Shown: positions 1 through 7,387 of the stretch, in pieces | Position numbering within the stretch: position 1 is the first letter of the stretch | How the letters are laid out: each line of letters begins with the position of its first letter | NCBI GenBank assembly: GCA_031363085.1 | Contig: JANLTU010000235.1 | Location: 1 to 22,439, forward strand | Direction of reading: 5' to 3' | DNA from: UBA6921 sp031363085 | GTDB lineage: Bacteria; Pseudomonadota; Gammaproteobacteria; SG8-11 | Length of the DNA stretch: 22,439 nt | The notes under the pieces: generated by a model | Seen by the model: only the letters and a program-made list of their open reading frames with translations | Databases searched by the model: none | What the model was told of the DNA's origin: nothing | Made by a program: the position numbers and the translations under genes

Positions 1-1
1 A

Positions 2-127
2 AAAACCACTGCGGAGCAGTTGACGGGTACCCAACGACTGCGTGCCATCCTCGCCCGTGCGTTCGAGAAATTTATGCTCGCAACAGCGGGGCCGCCGGTC
101 CGGTTGGCAAACGAGACCGCAGGTTAA
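2..127 (+). CDS. 3' end of an unidentified protein (partial)
   Basis: An open frame enters from the left edge and stops at TAA 125-127, giving 41 residues. The stretch looks coding: third positions are mostly G or C, and the residues 'LRAILARAFEKFMLATAGPP' would form a basic amphipathic helix. A weak hairpin followed by five T overlaps the stop, as expected at the end of a + strand gene. I do not recognise the family. The adjacent + strand frame is also open over the same bases, so the frame choice is not certain. Confidence 0.4.
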   Translation, partial: KTTAEQLTGTQRLRAILARAFEKFMLATAGPPVRLANETAG

Positions 128-138
128 CTGCCGTTTTT
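109..138 (+). terminator. weak Rho-independent terminator candidate
   Basis: The stem GCAG/CTGC (119-122 with 128-131) has the loop GTTAA. Below it, after an internal bulge, AAACG (109-113) can pair with CGTTT (132-136), and a run of five T covers 134-138. The structure overlaps the stop of the truncated + strand gene. The stem is short and interrupted, so efficiency is doubtful. Confidence 0.3.
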
Positions 139-310
139 AGGATTACTCTTTCAAATAATTCATGAACAGCAGGTCGCCTAAAGCAGATTCTTCTACCCCT
201 CGTTCAGGCTCATCCTTGCATTGGAATAGACTGATCTTGTCTCAATGCCCTTGCTGCGGACAGTGAATGGGAATAACCGCTTCGACACGTCTATGCGTTT
301 GCAGGCGCGC

Positions 311-1240
311 TTACGCCCGATCCACCACGCGCTCACCCAGCAGTCCCGACGGGCGGAAGACCAGCACCAAAATGAGTACGAAGAAGGCGAACACGTCTTG
401 ATAGTGGCTGCCGAGGAAGCCGCCGGTGAGGTCGCCGATGTAGCCGGCGCCGAGGCTTTCGATGACACCCAGCAGCAGGCCGCCCAGCATGGCGCCGGCG
501 AGGTTGCCGATGCCGCCCAGCACAGCGGCGGAGAACGCTTTGAGGCCCAGCAAAAAACCCATGTAGTAATGCGCCAGTCCGTAATAGGCGCTGACCATGA
601 CACCGGCCACCGCAGCGAGCGCCGAGCCGAGCATGAAGGTCGCTGAGATGACGTTGTTGACATTAACGCCCATGAGGCTCGCGACCTGCGGCGACTGCGC
701 CACGGCGCGCATCGCACGGCCGAGTTTGGTTTTTTGCACCAGCAGCACCAGGGCCGCCATCAGCGACGCCGACAACACCACAATGAAGATTTGCACATCG
801 GAGATGGTGGCACCGCCGATGTCGTGCGCGCTGGTCGGCAGGATCGCCGGGAACGGAATGTACTGGCGGCCCCACAGCAGCATCGCGCCGTTTTGCAGCA
901 CGATGGAAACACCGATGGCGGTGATCAGCGGCGCGAGGCGCGGCGCATGGCGTAACGGTCGATACGCGACCCGTTCGATGCCGTAGCCCAGCGCCATGCA
1001 CACCGGCACGGCGGTCAACACACCGGTCAGCGCGATCAGCACGCCGGGCATGTCAATACCGGTACCCAGCAGCGCGGAGATCACCGCAAGGCTGACCATC
1101 GCACCGATCATGGTGATTTCGCCGTGCGCGAAATTGATCAACTCCAAAATGCCGTAGACCATGGTGTAGCCCAGCGCCACCAGCGCATACACGCTGCCAA
1201 GCACCAGACCATTGATGAGTTGTTGGAGGAAGATGTCCAT
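311..1240 (-). CDS. livH: Branched-chain amino acid ABC transporter permease, LivH family
   Basis: Inner-membrane permease of a LivKHMGF-type uptake system for branched-chain amino acids or related amides and small acids. The 309 residues are the usual LivH length. They are very hydrophobic with about eight membrane segments, and open with the family signature 'LINGLVLGSVYALVALGYTM' followed by 'ELINFAHGEITMIGA'. The C-terminal part contains 'FSAAVLGGIGNLAGAMLGG', another LivH/LivM signature. It lies 32 nt downstream of the binding-protein gene, and that gap is almost filled by a GC-rich hairpin. No clear Shine-Dalgarno sequence precedes the ATG, so translation may be weak or coupled. No livM, livG or livF follows: downstream come about 180 bases without a gene and then the end of an opposite-strand gene. 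The partner permease and ATPases must therefore lie elsewhere, or the transporter is incomplete. The fold is certain; the substrate is not. Confidence 0.93.
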   Translation of the reverse strand: MDIFLQQLINGLVLGSVYALVALGYTMVYGILELINFAHGEITMIGAMVSLAVISALLGTGIDMPGVLIALTGVLTAVPVCMALGYGIERVAYRPLRHAPRLAPLITAIGVSIVLQNGAMLLWGRQYIPFPAILPTSAHDIGGATISDVQIFIVVLSASLMAALVLLVQKTKLGRAMRAVAQSPQVASLMGVNVNNVISATFMLGSALAAVAGVMVSAYYGLAHYYMGFLLGLKAFSAAVLGGIGNLAGAMLGGLLLGVIESLGAGYIGDLTGGFLGSHYQDVFAFFVLILVLVFRPSGLLGERVVDRA

Positions 1241-1247
1241 GCGGGGT

Positions 1248-1273
1248 GGGCGCGAGCGCGATGAATCGCGCCC
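1248..1273 (-). repeat. REP-like hairpin between the binding-protein and permease genes
   Basis: Two mutually exclusive stems share these bases. The outer one pairs GGGCGCGA (1248-1255) with TCGCGCCC (1266-1273), 8 bp perfect. The inner one pairs GCGCGA (1256-1261) with TCGCGC (1266-1271) around a TGAA loop. The element starts at the last base of the livK-like stop codon and ends 7 bases before the livH ATG. No T-run follows, so it is not a classic terminator. Stem-loops in this position are known to shield the binding-protein mRNA and lower permease expression, as with malE-malF; that role is inferred here. Confidence 0.6.
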
Positions 1274-2451
1274 TACTGCTTAACAGTTTCCAGCACTTCC
1301 CACTTGCCGCCTTTCAACTGATACAAGGTCACTGGGCCGCCTTGCAAATCGCCCTTGGCGTCGAAGCTGATCTGGCCGGTCACACCGGTGAAGTTCACTT
1401 TGCCAAGCGCTGGCAAATAGACCTGCGGCTCGACCGAGTTGGCGGCCTGCATCGCGTTGATCATGGCCCATGCGGCGTCGTAGGCATAGGGTGCGTAGAG
1501 TTGGATCGCGCCGTATTTTGCGGTGTATTTACTGATGAACGCTTTGCCACCGGGCATGGTGGCTACCGGCAGACCGGGCGAGGAAGCGACCACGCCCTCC
1601 CCGTCCGCGCCCGCGATGCCGACGAACTCGGTGGTTTGCACACCATCGCCGCCCAGCAATTTGGCTTTGAGACCGAGGCGCTTCATCTGCTTGGCCATCG
1701 GCGCGCCTTGCGGATACATGCCGCCGAAGAACACCACGTCCGGCTGCTTGCCCTTGATCGAGGTCAAGATCGCGGTGAAATCGTTGGCCTTGTCGCTGGT
1801 GTATTCGCGCACCACAATCTGCGCCCCGGCGGCCTTGGCGGTTTTTTCGAATTGATCCGCCAGCCCCTGTCCGTAAGCGGTGCGGTCGTCGATCACGGCG
1901 ATTTTTTTCGCGCCCATTTTGTGCGCCGCATAATTGCCAAGCACCGCGCCCTGCTGCTCGTCGTTGGCCATCACGCGGAACGCGGTTTTATAGCCCTGGC
2001 CGGTGTACGGAATCGCCGTGGCCGACGGCGAGATTTGCGGAATGCCGGCGTCGGAATAAATTTTCGACGCCGGAATGCTGGTGCCGGAATTCATGTGGCC
2101 GATCACGCCCTTCACTTTTTGGTCGGCCAGTTTTTGCGCCACCACGGTGGCCATGCGCGGATCGGTTTGATCGTCCTCGCTCAACATTTCGAATTTTACT
2201 TTCTTGCCGGCGATCATCAGCCCTTGTGCATTGGCTTCTTCAAAAGCCATGCGCGCGCCATTTTCATTGTCTTTGCCCAGCGACGCTTGCGGCCCGGTGA
2301 GCGGCGCAACCGAACCGACGCGCACTATCTCTTCATTCGCGGCAGGCATCGCGGCGGGCGGGCTATTTGTGGTGGGCGTGGATTGTTCTTTTTTTCCGCA
2401 GGCAGCGGCGACACAACACACGGCGACGAGTAATGAGCGACGGAGTTTCAC
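1273..2451 (-). CDS. livK: Branched-chain amino acid ABC transporter substrate-binding lipoprotein (LivK-like)
   Basis: Periplasmic, lipid-anchored ligand-binding component of a Leu/Ile/Val-type (Peripla_BP_6) transporter, 392 residues. I choose the GTG at 2449-2451 because AAGGAG lies 7 nt before it and because the protein then begins with a lipoprotein signal: basic KLRR, hydrophobic LLVAVCCVAA, then Cys followed by GKKEQ. An upstream in-frame start would add 21 residues that spoil this signal. A Pro/Ala/Ser/Thr linker follows, then the mature domain beginning 'IVRVGSVAPLTGPQASLGKD'. Further family motifs are 'GVIGHMNSGTSIPAS', 'FRVMANDEQQG' and 'DVVFFGGMYPQGAPMAKQMK'. It is the first gene of a two-gene unit with the LivH-like permease. 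The ligand cannot be told from the sequence; this family also binds urea, amides and aromatic acids. Confidence 0.9.
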   Translation of the reverse strand: MKLRRSLLVAVCCVAAACGKKEQSTPTTNSPPAAMPAANEEIVRVGSVAPLTGPQASLGKDNENGARMAFEEANAQGLMIAGKKVKFEMLSEDDQTDPRMATVVAQKLADQKVKGVIGHMNSGTSIPASKIYSDAGIPQISPSATAIPYTGQGYKTAFRVMANDEQQGAVLGNYAAHKMGAKKIAVIDDRTAYGQGLADQFEKTAKAAGAQIVVREYTSDKANDFTAILTSIKGKQPDVVFFGGMYPQGAPMAKQMKRLGLKAKLLGGDGVQTTEFVGIAGADGEGVVASSPGLPVATMPGGKAFISKYTAKYGAIQLYAPYAYDAAWAMINAMQAANSVEPQVYLPALGKVNFTGVTGQISFDAKGDLQGGPVTLYQLKGGKWEVLETVKQ

Positions 2452-2503
2452 AGCAGTTCTCCTTTGTTTTTTTGACGGAAGCAAGGCATCTATGAATATA
2501 GAA

Positions 2504-2540
2504 GTGTAGCTCATTTAGAAAGCCGCCTGAATCGCTACAC
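2504..2540. promoter_or_regulatory. Inverted repeat in the livK/tsaC divergent promoter region
   Basis: GTGTAGC (2504-2510) and GCTACAC (2534-2540) form a perfect 7-bp inverted repeat with half-site centres 30 bp apart, close to three helical turns. It lies inside the 125-bp region between the divergent starts of the livK-like gene and tsaC. An A/T-rich TATATT on the - strand sits just beside it toward livK and could be a -10 element, but no good -35 is visible. A dimeric repressor site is a reasonable guess, not more. Confidence 0.3.
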
Positions 2541-2576
2541 CTTGACCTACCACGGCAAGTCTTCTAGCGTGAGCCC

Positions 2577-3140
2577 ATGACGAACCTCAATACCACCGTG
2601 ATGCATACCGCGCAGTTATTGCGCACGGGCGGCATTGTCGCTTATCCGACCGAAGCGGTGTACGGCCTGGGCTGCGATCCGCGTAATCCGCACGCGCTGC
2701 AACGCCTGCTTGAAATCAAGCAACGCGATCCGCACAAAGGTCTCATCTTGATCGCCGCGTCGTTCGATCAACTCGCGCCCTATTTAACCGCGCTTGATGA
2801 CAACACCCGCGCCCGTATCCTGCCCACTTGGCCCGGACCGGTCACCTGGCTGCTGCCCGCGCGCAGCGACGTGTCGCCGCTGCTGCGCGGCACACACCAC
2901 ACCTTGGCGGTGCGCGTCACGGCGCATCCGCTGGCGGCCGCATTGTGTCGCGCCTTCGGCGGCGCGCTGGTCTCGACCAGCGCCAATCGCAGCCAGGCCG
3001 CACCGTTGCGAACCGCGCAGCAGGTACGCGAGCACTTGGGCGCGCACCTGGACGACATCCTCGAAGGCGCAGTGGGTGCTCTGGCGAACCCTACCGAAAT
3101 TCGCGACGGCGCCACCGGCGCGCTGCTGCGGCCGGCATAA
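2577..3140 (+). CDS. tsaC: Threonylcarbamoyl-AMP synthase (TsaC/YrdC, single-domain)
   Basis: Cytosolic enzyme that makes threonylcarbamoyl-AMP from threonine, bicarbonate and ATP, the first step of t6A formation at position 37 of ANN-decoding tRNAs. The 187 residues match single-domain TsaC rather than Sua5, which carries an extra C-terminal domain. Family motifs are 'LLRTGGIVAYPTEAVYGLGC', 'RLLEIKQRDPHKGLILIAA', 'WPGPVTWLLPA', 'LAVRVTAHP' and 'GGALVSTSANRSQAAP', the last carrying the conserved Ser/Asn of the nucleotide site. The ATG at 2577 has only a poor Shine-Dalgarno (GTGAG). hemF follows 127 nt downstream on the same strand, a neighbourhood also known in pseudomonads, so co-transcription is likely. 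Confidence 0.95.
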   Translation: MTNLNTTVMHTAQLLRTGGIVAYPTEAVYGLGCDPRNPHALQRLLEIKQRDPHKGLILIAASFDQLAPYLTALDDNTRARILPTWPGPVTWLLPARSDVSPLLRGTHHTLAVRVTAHPLAAALCRAFGGALVSTSANRSQAAPLRTAQQVREHLGAHLDDILEGAVGALANPTEIRDGATGALLRPA

Positions 3141-3267
3141 AACGCCTTATCTGAAACCCACTGTTCCAGTTCGGAACTGCCGCTCCCATCAGGTCGCCGC
3201 CCATTTTTTTTGCTGCGGGTCTCGTGTACGCTGCGCGCTTGGAAAAAAGATCTCGCGAGGACTCGCC

Positions 3268-4185
3268 ATGGGCGCACCCGACATACAAATCGTAAAAAAT
3301 TACCTGCTCGATTTACAAGACCGCATCTGCGCCGCGCTGGAAGCCGAAGACGGTCAGGCACGTTTCGCCGAAGACCGTTGGGATCGCGCCGGCGGCGGCG
3401 GCGGGCGCTCGCGCTTGCTGGCCGAAGGCGCGGTATTTGAACAAGCCGGGGTCGGCTTCTCGCAAGTGTTCGGCGACCAACTGCCGCCGTCCGCCACCGC
3501 GCACCGCCCGGAACTGACCGGCCGTAAATGGCAGGCAGTGGGTGTGTCGCTGGTCATCCATCCGCGCAACCCATACGCCCCGACCTCGCATGCCAACGTG
3601 CGCTTTTTCATTGCCGAAAAACCCGGCGAAGAACCCATCTGGTGGTTCGGCGGCGGCTTCGATCTCACCCCGTATTACGGCTTCGACGACGACTGCGCGC
3701 ATTGGCATCGCACCGCCAAGGCGGCGTGCGATCCGTTTGGCGCGGAAGTGTACGCGCGTTACAAAAAATGGTGCGACGAATACTTCATCATCAAACACCG
3801 CAACGAACCGCGCGGCATCGGCGGCCTGTTCTTCGACGATCTCAACGAGCCGGGTTTTGACCAATGCTTTGCCTTCATGCAAAGCGTCGGCGATCACTAT
3901 ATTCAAGCCTACCGCCCCATCGTTGCGCGCCGCAAAAACACCCCCTACGGTGAACGCGAACGCGACTTCCAGTTGTATCGACGCGGCCGCTATGTCGAGT
4001 TCAACTTGGTGTATGACCGTGGCACTGTATTTGGCCTGCAAACCGGCGGCCGCACCGAGTCGATCCTGATGTCGCTGCCACCACTGGTGAAGTGGCGCTA
4101 CAACTGGAAGCCGGAGCCGGGCACGCCCGAGGCAAAGTTATACGACGTGTATTTACGGCCGCATGACTGGGCTGTTCACGCGTAG
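3268..4185 (+). CDS. hemF: Oxygen-dependent coproporphyrinogen III oxidase
   Basis: Cytosolic homodimeric enzyme that oxidatively decarboxylates two propionates of coproporphyrinogen III to vinyls with O2, giving protoporphyrinogen IX for haem. The start is the ATG at 3268, with GCGAGG 8 nt upstream; the longer open frame toward the left runs through tsaC in another frame and is a shadow. The 305 residues match the family length. Signatures include 'GRKWQAVGVSLVIHPRNPYA', 'WWFGGGFDLTPYYGF', 'KKWCDEYFIIKHRNEPRGIG' followed by GLFFDD, and 'GRYVEFNLVYDRGTVFGLQT' with 'GGRTESILMSLPP'. The reading frame ends 10 bases inside the opposite-strand hybrid kinase gene, so the two transcription units collide. 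The presence of this enzyme points to aerobic or microaerobic growth. Confidence 0.96.
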   Translation: MGAPDIQIVKNYLLDLQDRICAALEAEDGQARFAEDRWDRAGGGGGRSRLLAEGAVFEQAGVGFSQVFGDQLPPSATAHRPELTGRKWQAVGVSLVIHPRNPYAPTSHANVRFFIAEKPGEEPIWWFGGGFDLTPYYGFDDDCAHWHRTAKAACDPFGAEVYARYKKWCDEYFIIKHRNEPRGIGGLFFDDLNEPGFDQCFAFMQSVGDHYIQAYRPIVARRKNTPYGERERDFQLYRRGRYVEFNLVYDRGTVFGLQTGGRTESILMSLPPLVKWRYNWKPEPGTPEAKLYDVYLRPHDWAVHA

Positions 4186-7100
4186 TCTTGAATTAATGCT
4201 CGCTTGAAATGCGTTAATTCCTCACTTACCCGCGCCGCCTCCTGCTCAACCACCGTCAAGGCGCGGCGCGCTGCATCGGCGGCGGCGGTACGGCAGCCCG
4301 CTTCAATCTCGACCAGCAATCCGGCCAGCGTGGATGCGCCAACGTTCGCGCTACTGCCTTTCAAGGTATGCGCAATTTTGCGCGCCTCTTCAAATCGGTG
4401 GTCGGACAGTGCCGCCGTGATTTTGCCAAGGTGCGCAGACAGGTCCTCAAGAAAGGCGCTAATAAATTCACCCATCTTCGCGCCCATGATGTGCGTCAAC
4501 TCGGACAGCTTGTTTTCATCCACCGCCGGAGGACGCTTGGCAACGGGCAGGGCGAGCGTGGCTTGCATCGCACCAGATTCCGGCGGCGGCTGAACCTCGC
4601 CCTCCAACTTTAACCAACGCACCAGCTTTTTTCGCACCGCATCGGTGGTCACGGGTTTCGCAAGGTGGTCATCCATACCGTCAGCAAGGCATCGATTCAC
4701 CACTTCTTTCGTGGCGTCAGCGGTCAAAGCGATAATAGGCAAGCGCGGGGCGGTTGCAGCACGCCATCCCTGCTGTTCTTTTTCCCGTATACGCCGAGTC
4801 GCTTGGTAGCCGTCCATCACCGGCATCTGGCAATCCATAAACACCAGGTGATAAGACGCACGCTCCAGCGCCTCCACCGCGAGATGGCCGTTCTCCGCCA
4901 CATCCACGTTCTGCGCAAGACTCTTAAGCATGCTCACGATCACCTGTTGATTGATCTTGTTGTCTTCCACCACCAGAATGCGATGCCTCGGCAATGCGGG
5001 CCTGCGAGCGGCGTTCGCGTGCATGCTCGACGACATAGCGCAGTCCAGACTGCGCAGTATCGCGGCATGCAAGGAATGGCGCCGTAACGGCTTGCTCACC
5101 GTGTGCACACCAGGCATGGCGAAGCGACTCTGGCCAAAAGGAACCAGCACCAGCAGCCGTGCGCCGCTGCTAGCGATCTGTTGCAAGATATTTTCTCCTA
5201 CTGTGGGCAGATCCAGGAGCACCACAGCGTATTTCTCTGCTCGCCCCGACGCTGCGCATAATTTGACGGACATTTCAGCCGTGTCCAGCGCTTGGTCGTG
5301 ATGCATGTTGAAATCGGTCAGCAGATGCTGCATCACCATGCGTTGATTGGCATTGCTGCTGACGATCAATGCACGCCGGCCACGCAGACGCGCATCGGAA
5401 ATATCCACCGCCTCTGCGGCGACGCGTTGCAGGCAAACGGTAAACCAAAACAGGCTACCGCGTCCCGGCTCGCTCCTGAGTCCGATCTCACCGCCCATGG
5501 CCTCGACCAATCCCTTAACGATGGCAAGCCCCAGACCCGTGCCGCCGAAACGCCGCGTAGTGGAATCGTCGGCCTGCACGAACGATTTAAACAGGCGCGC
5601 CTGTGCTTCAGGTGCGATACCGATACCGGTGTCTACTACGTCACAGCGCAAACGTAACTGCCCGTCGTGATCTTCCACATACGTGGCGCTCACAAAAATC
5701 TCGCCGTGGCTGGTGAATTTTTCCGCGTTACCCAACAGGTTGATCAAAATTTGCCGCAGGCGCGTGGGATCGCCGTTCACCGTGTGCGGCAAATTCGGTG
5801 CAATCAGAGCACTTAATTCCACTCCTTTGGCCGTGGTGCGCAAAGCAATTGCTTCCAGCGCTTCTTCCAGCAGTTGACGCACATCGAACGGCGTCTGCTC
5901 CAGCTTCATGCGTCCGGATTCAATCTTGGAAAAATCCAGTACATCGTTGATCAGCGTCAACAGTACATCGCCCGAACGATAGGCAATCTCGGCATATTCG
6001 CGTTGCTCGACGCCCAGCGGCGACGCGCGCAACAAGTCGAGCATGCCAAGTACGCCGTTCAACGGCGTGCGCAGCTCATGGCTCATATTGGCGAGGAAGG
6101 CCGCCTTGAGCCGCGCCGCTTCCAGAGCGGCATCGCGTGCTGCGCGCAAATCATCTTCCATGCGCATACGCGCAGTGATGTCGGTATGGGAACCGGCCAT
6201 GCGTATGGGCCGGCCGGCGGCATCCCGGACGATCATGGCGCGCGAGAGAATCCAGCGGTAGTGGCCGTCTTTATGCCGCAAGCGATGTTCGAGGGCGAAA
6301 TCCGGCATTGAACCCGCGACATACGCCTTGAGAATATCCAAAGCACGTTGATGATCCTCGGGATGCAGACGGTTTTCCCACTCTTCAAACAGGTTCGGAA
6401 ATTCATCATCGTGGTAACCTAACTGCTGCTTCCAGGGCGGGGAGAAATAAACTTGGTTGGTTTGAATATCCCAATCCCAGATACCGTCACTGGAGCCGCG
6501 CACTGCCAGTTCGAAACGTTCCTGGCTTGCGGACAACTGTCTTTGCACCGACTCACGCTGCGCCACTTCGAGTTCGAGTATTTCATTCTTCTGCCGCAAG
6601 ATGCGATCACGCTCCTCCAGCGTCTGCATCATCTGGTTGAAGACCTGCGCCATCTCGAAGATGTCGGCCGGGCCTGCCGGCTTGGCGCGTAACCCGGCCA
6701 CACCCGCGCCTGCCCGCTGCATGGCATCGGAAAGCGCCCCCAAAGGCGCGGTCACGCGTGCAATTAAAATCTGTAACAGCAGCAGCAACACGGCGGCAAG
6801 CGCCAAAGAAACAACCACGTTGTCGAGAAAAATTCTGGTTTGATTCTCGCCCAAGCGCATCTTGCCAATAGCCACCAGCGCGTAGCCGAGCAGCTCCTGG
6901 GTTGGAATTTCAGCGAACGGGGTTTCCGCTTGGTCTCTGCGCACGGCATACACCGGCGCCATGAAATACAACAGCTCTGCGGTCTCATGCTGAAGCTTGA
7001 CCCCAGTGGACGGCCAAGGCGCAGCCGGGTCTGGCTTCCACTCCGGGATATTTCCTTTAGATCGAGATAGCAAATCAACCTTGTCGTAGGTATACAGCTT

Positions 7101-7382
7101 CACGCTCATGACATCGGGAAATGCCACGGTGATGTTCGCCTCATCGTTGGCGTTGTCGGGCGTCCCATACAGCAATGCCAACCGGTTACCGGTGCGCGCC
7201 GCGAAGTTCTCGGCCATCTGCGCACCATCCATAAGCAAGCTTTCCCGCAGGCGCCCGCTCGCCAGATAAGAAGTCGTCAACGACGAAATCACAGCGAGGC
7301 ACAACACCCCGGCCATGAACGTGAAGGAAAGCTGATGCCGCAGGGTGGCACGCGAGGAGAACAGCATAAAAAGTCTCGACAT
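4176..7382 (-). CDS. Membrane hybrid histidine kinase (HAMP-PAS-HisKA-HATPase-REC-REC-Hpt)
   Basis: BarA/ArcB-like phosphorelay sensor of 1068 residues. Order seen: membrane helix 18-40; periplasmic or extracytoplasmic domain about 41-185; membrane helix 187-208; HAMP about 208-260; PAS with PAC about 287-405 ('ERFELAVRGSSDGIWDWDIQ'); HisKA with 'FLANMSHELRTPLNG' (His435); HATPase with NLLGNAEKF (Asn552), DTGIGIAP and GGTGLGLA; a degenerate receiver about 669-781; a full receiver about 800-925 with VVEDN and 'LVFMDCQMPVMDGYQATR' (Asp850, Lys909); and Hpt with 'RKIAHTLKGSSANVG' (His1005). The start lies 5 nt after the stop of the ABC_sub_bind gene and has no clear ribosome site, which suggests translational coupling. 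No DNA-binding response regulator is nearby, so Hpt presumably feeds an unlinked one. The ligand is unknown; the neighbours suggest it senses what the TonB receptor imports. Confidence 0.93.
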   Translation of the reverse strand: MSRLFMLFSSRATLRHQLSFTFMAGVLCLAVISSLTTSYLASGRLRESLLMDGAQMAENFAARTGNRLALLYGTPDNANDEANITVAFPDVMSVKLYTYDKVDLLSRSKGNIPEWKPDPAAPWPSTGVKLQHETAELLYFMAPVYAVRRDQAETPFAEIPTQELLGYALVAIGKMRLGENQTRIFLDNVVVSLALAAVLLLLLQILIARVTAPLGALSDAMQRAGAGVAGLRAKPAGPADIFEMAQVFNQMMQTLEERDRILRQKNEILELEVAQRESVQRQLSASQERFELAVRGSSDGIWDWDIQTNQVYFSPPWKQQLGYHDDEFPNLFEEWENRLHPEDHQRALDILKAYVAGSMPDFALEHRLRHKDGHYRWILSRAMIVRDAAGRPIRMAGSHTDITARMRMEDDLRAARDAALEAARLKAAFLANMSHELRTPLNGVLGMLDLLRASPLGVEQREYAEIAYRSGDVLLTLINDVLDFSKIESGRMKLEQTPFDVRQLLEEALEAIALRTTAKGVELSALIAPNLPHTVNGDPTRLRQILINLLGNAEKFTSHGEIFVSATYVEDHDGQLRLRCDVVDTGIGIAPEAQARLFKSFVQADDSTTRRFGGTGLGLAIVKGLVEAMGGEIGLRSEPGRGSLFWFTVCLQRVAAEAVDISDARLRGRRALIVSSNANQRMVMQHLLTDFNMHHDQALDTAEMSVKLCAASGRAEKYAVVLLDLPTVGENILQQIASSGARLLVLVPFGQSRFAMPGVHTVSKPLRRHSLHAAILRSLDCAMSSSMHANAARRPALPRHRILVVEDNKINQQVIVSMLKSLAQNVDVAENGHLAVEALERASYHLVFMDCQMPVMDGYQATRRIREKEQQGWRAATAPRLPIIALTADATKEVVNRCLADGMDDHLAKPVTTDAVRKKLVRWLKLEGEVQPPPESGAMQATLALPVAKRPPAVDENKLSELTHIMGAKMGEFISAFLEDLSAHLGKITAALSDHRFEEARKIAHTLKGSSANVGASTLAGLLVEIEAGCRTAAADAARRALTVVEQEAARVSEELTHFKRALIQDYA

Positions 7383-7387
7383 GGAAC

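Noticed and set aside
193..310. Open frame continuing beyond livH on the - strand in another frame (reaching 193)
   Set aside because: It runs out of frame through livH, has no start or ribosome site of its own in this stretch and matches nothing that I recognise.
1246..2433. 395-residue + strand open frame opposite the livK-like gene
   Set aside because: Antisense shadow of a well-supported binding-protein gene; its translation is His/Arg/Gly-rich with no family motif, as GC-rich shadows are.
3204..3211. Run of eight T between tsaC and hemF as a terminator
   Set aside because: No GC-rich stem directly precedes it; the nearby CAGTT/AACTG hairpin lies about 20 bases too far upstream.
3313..4041. 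242-residue - strand open frame opposite hemF
   Set aside because: hemF signatures on the + strand explain these bases; the shadow has no ribosome site or recognisable domain.
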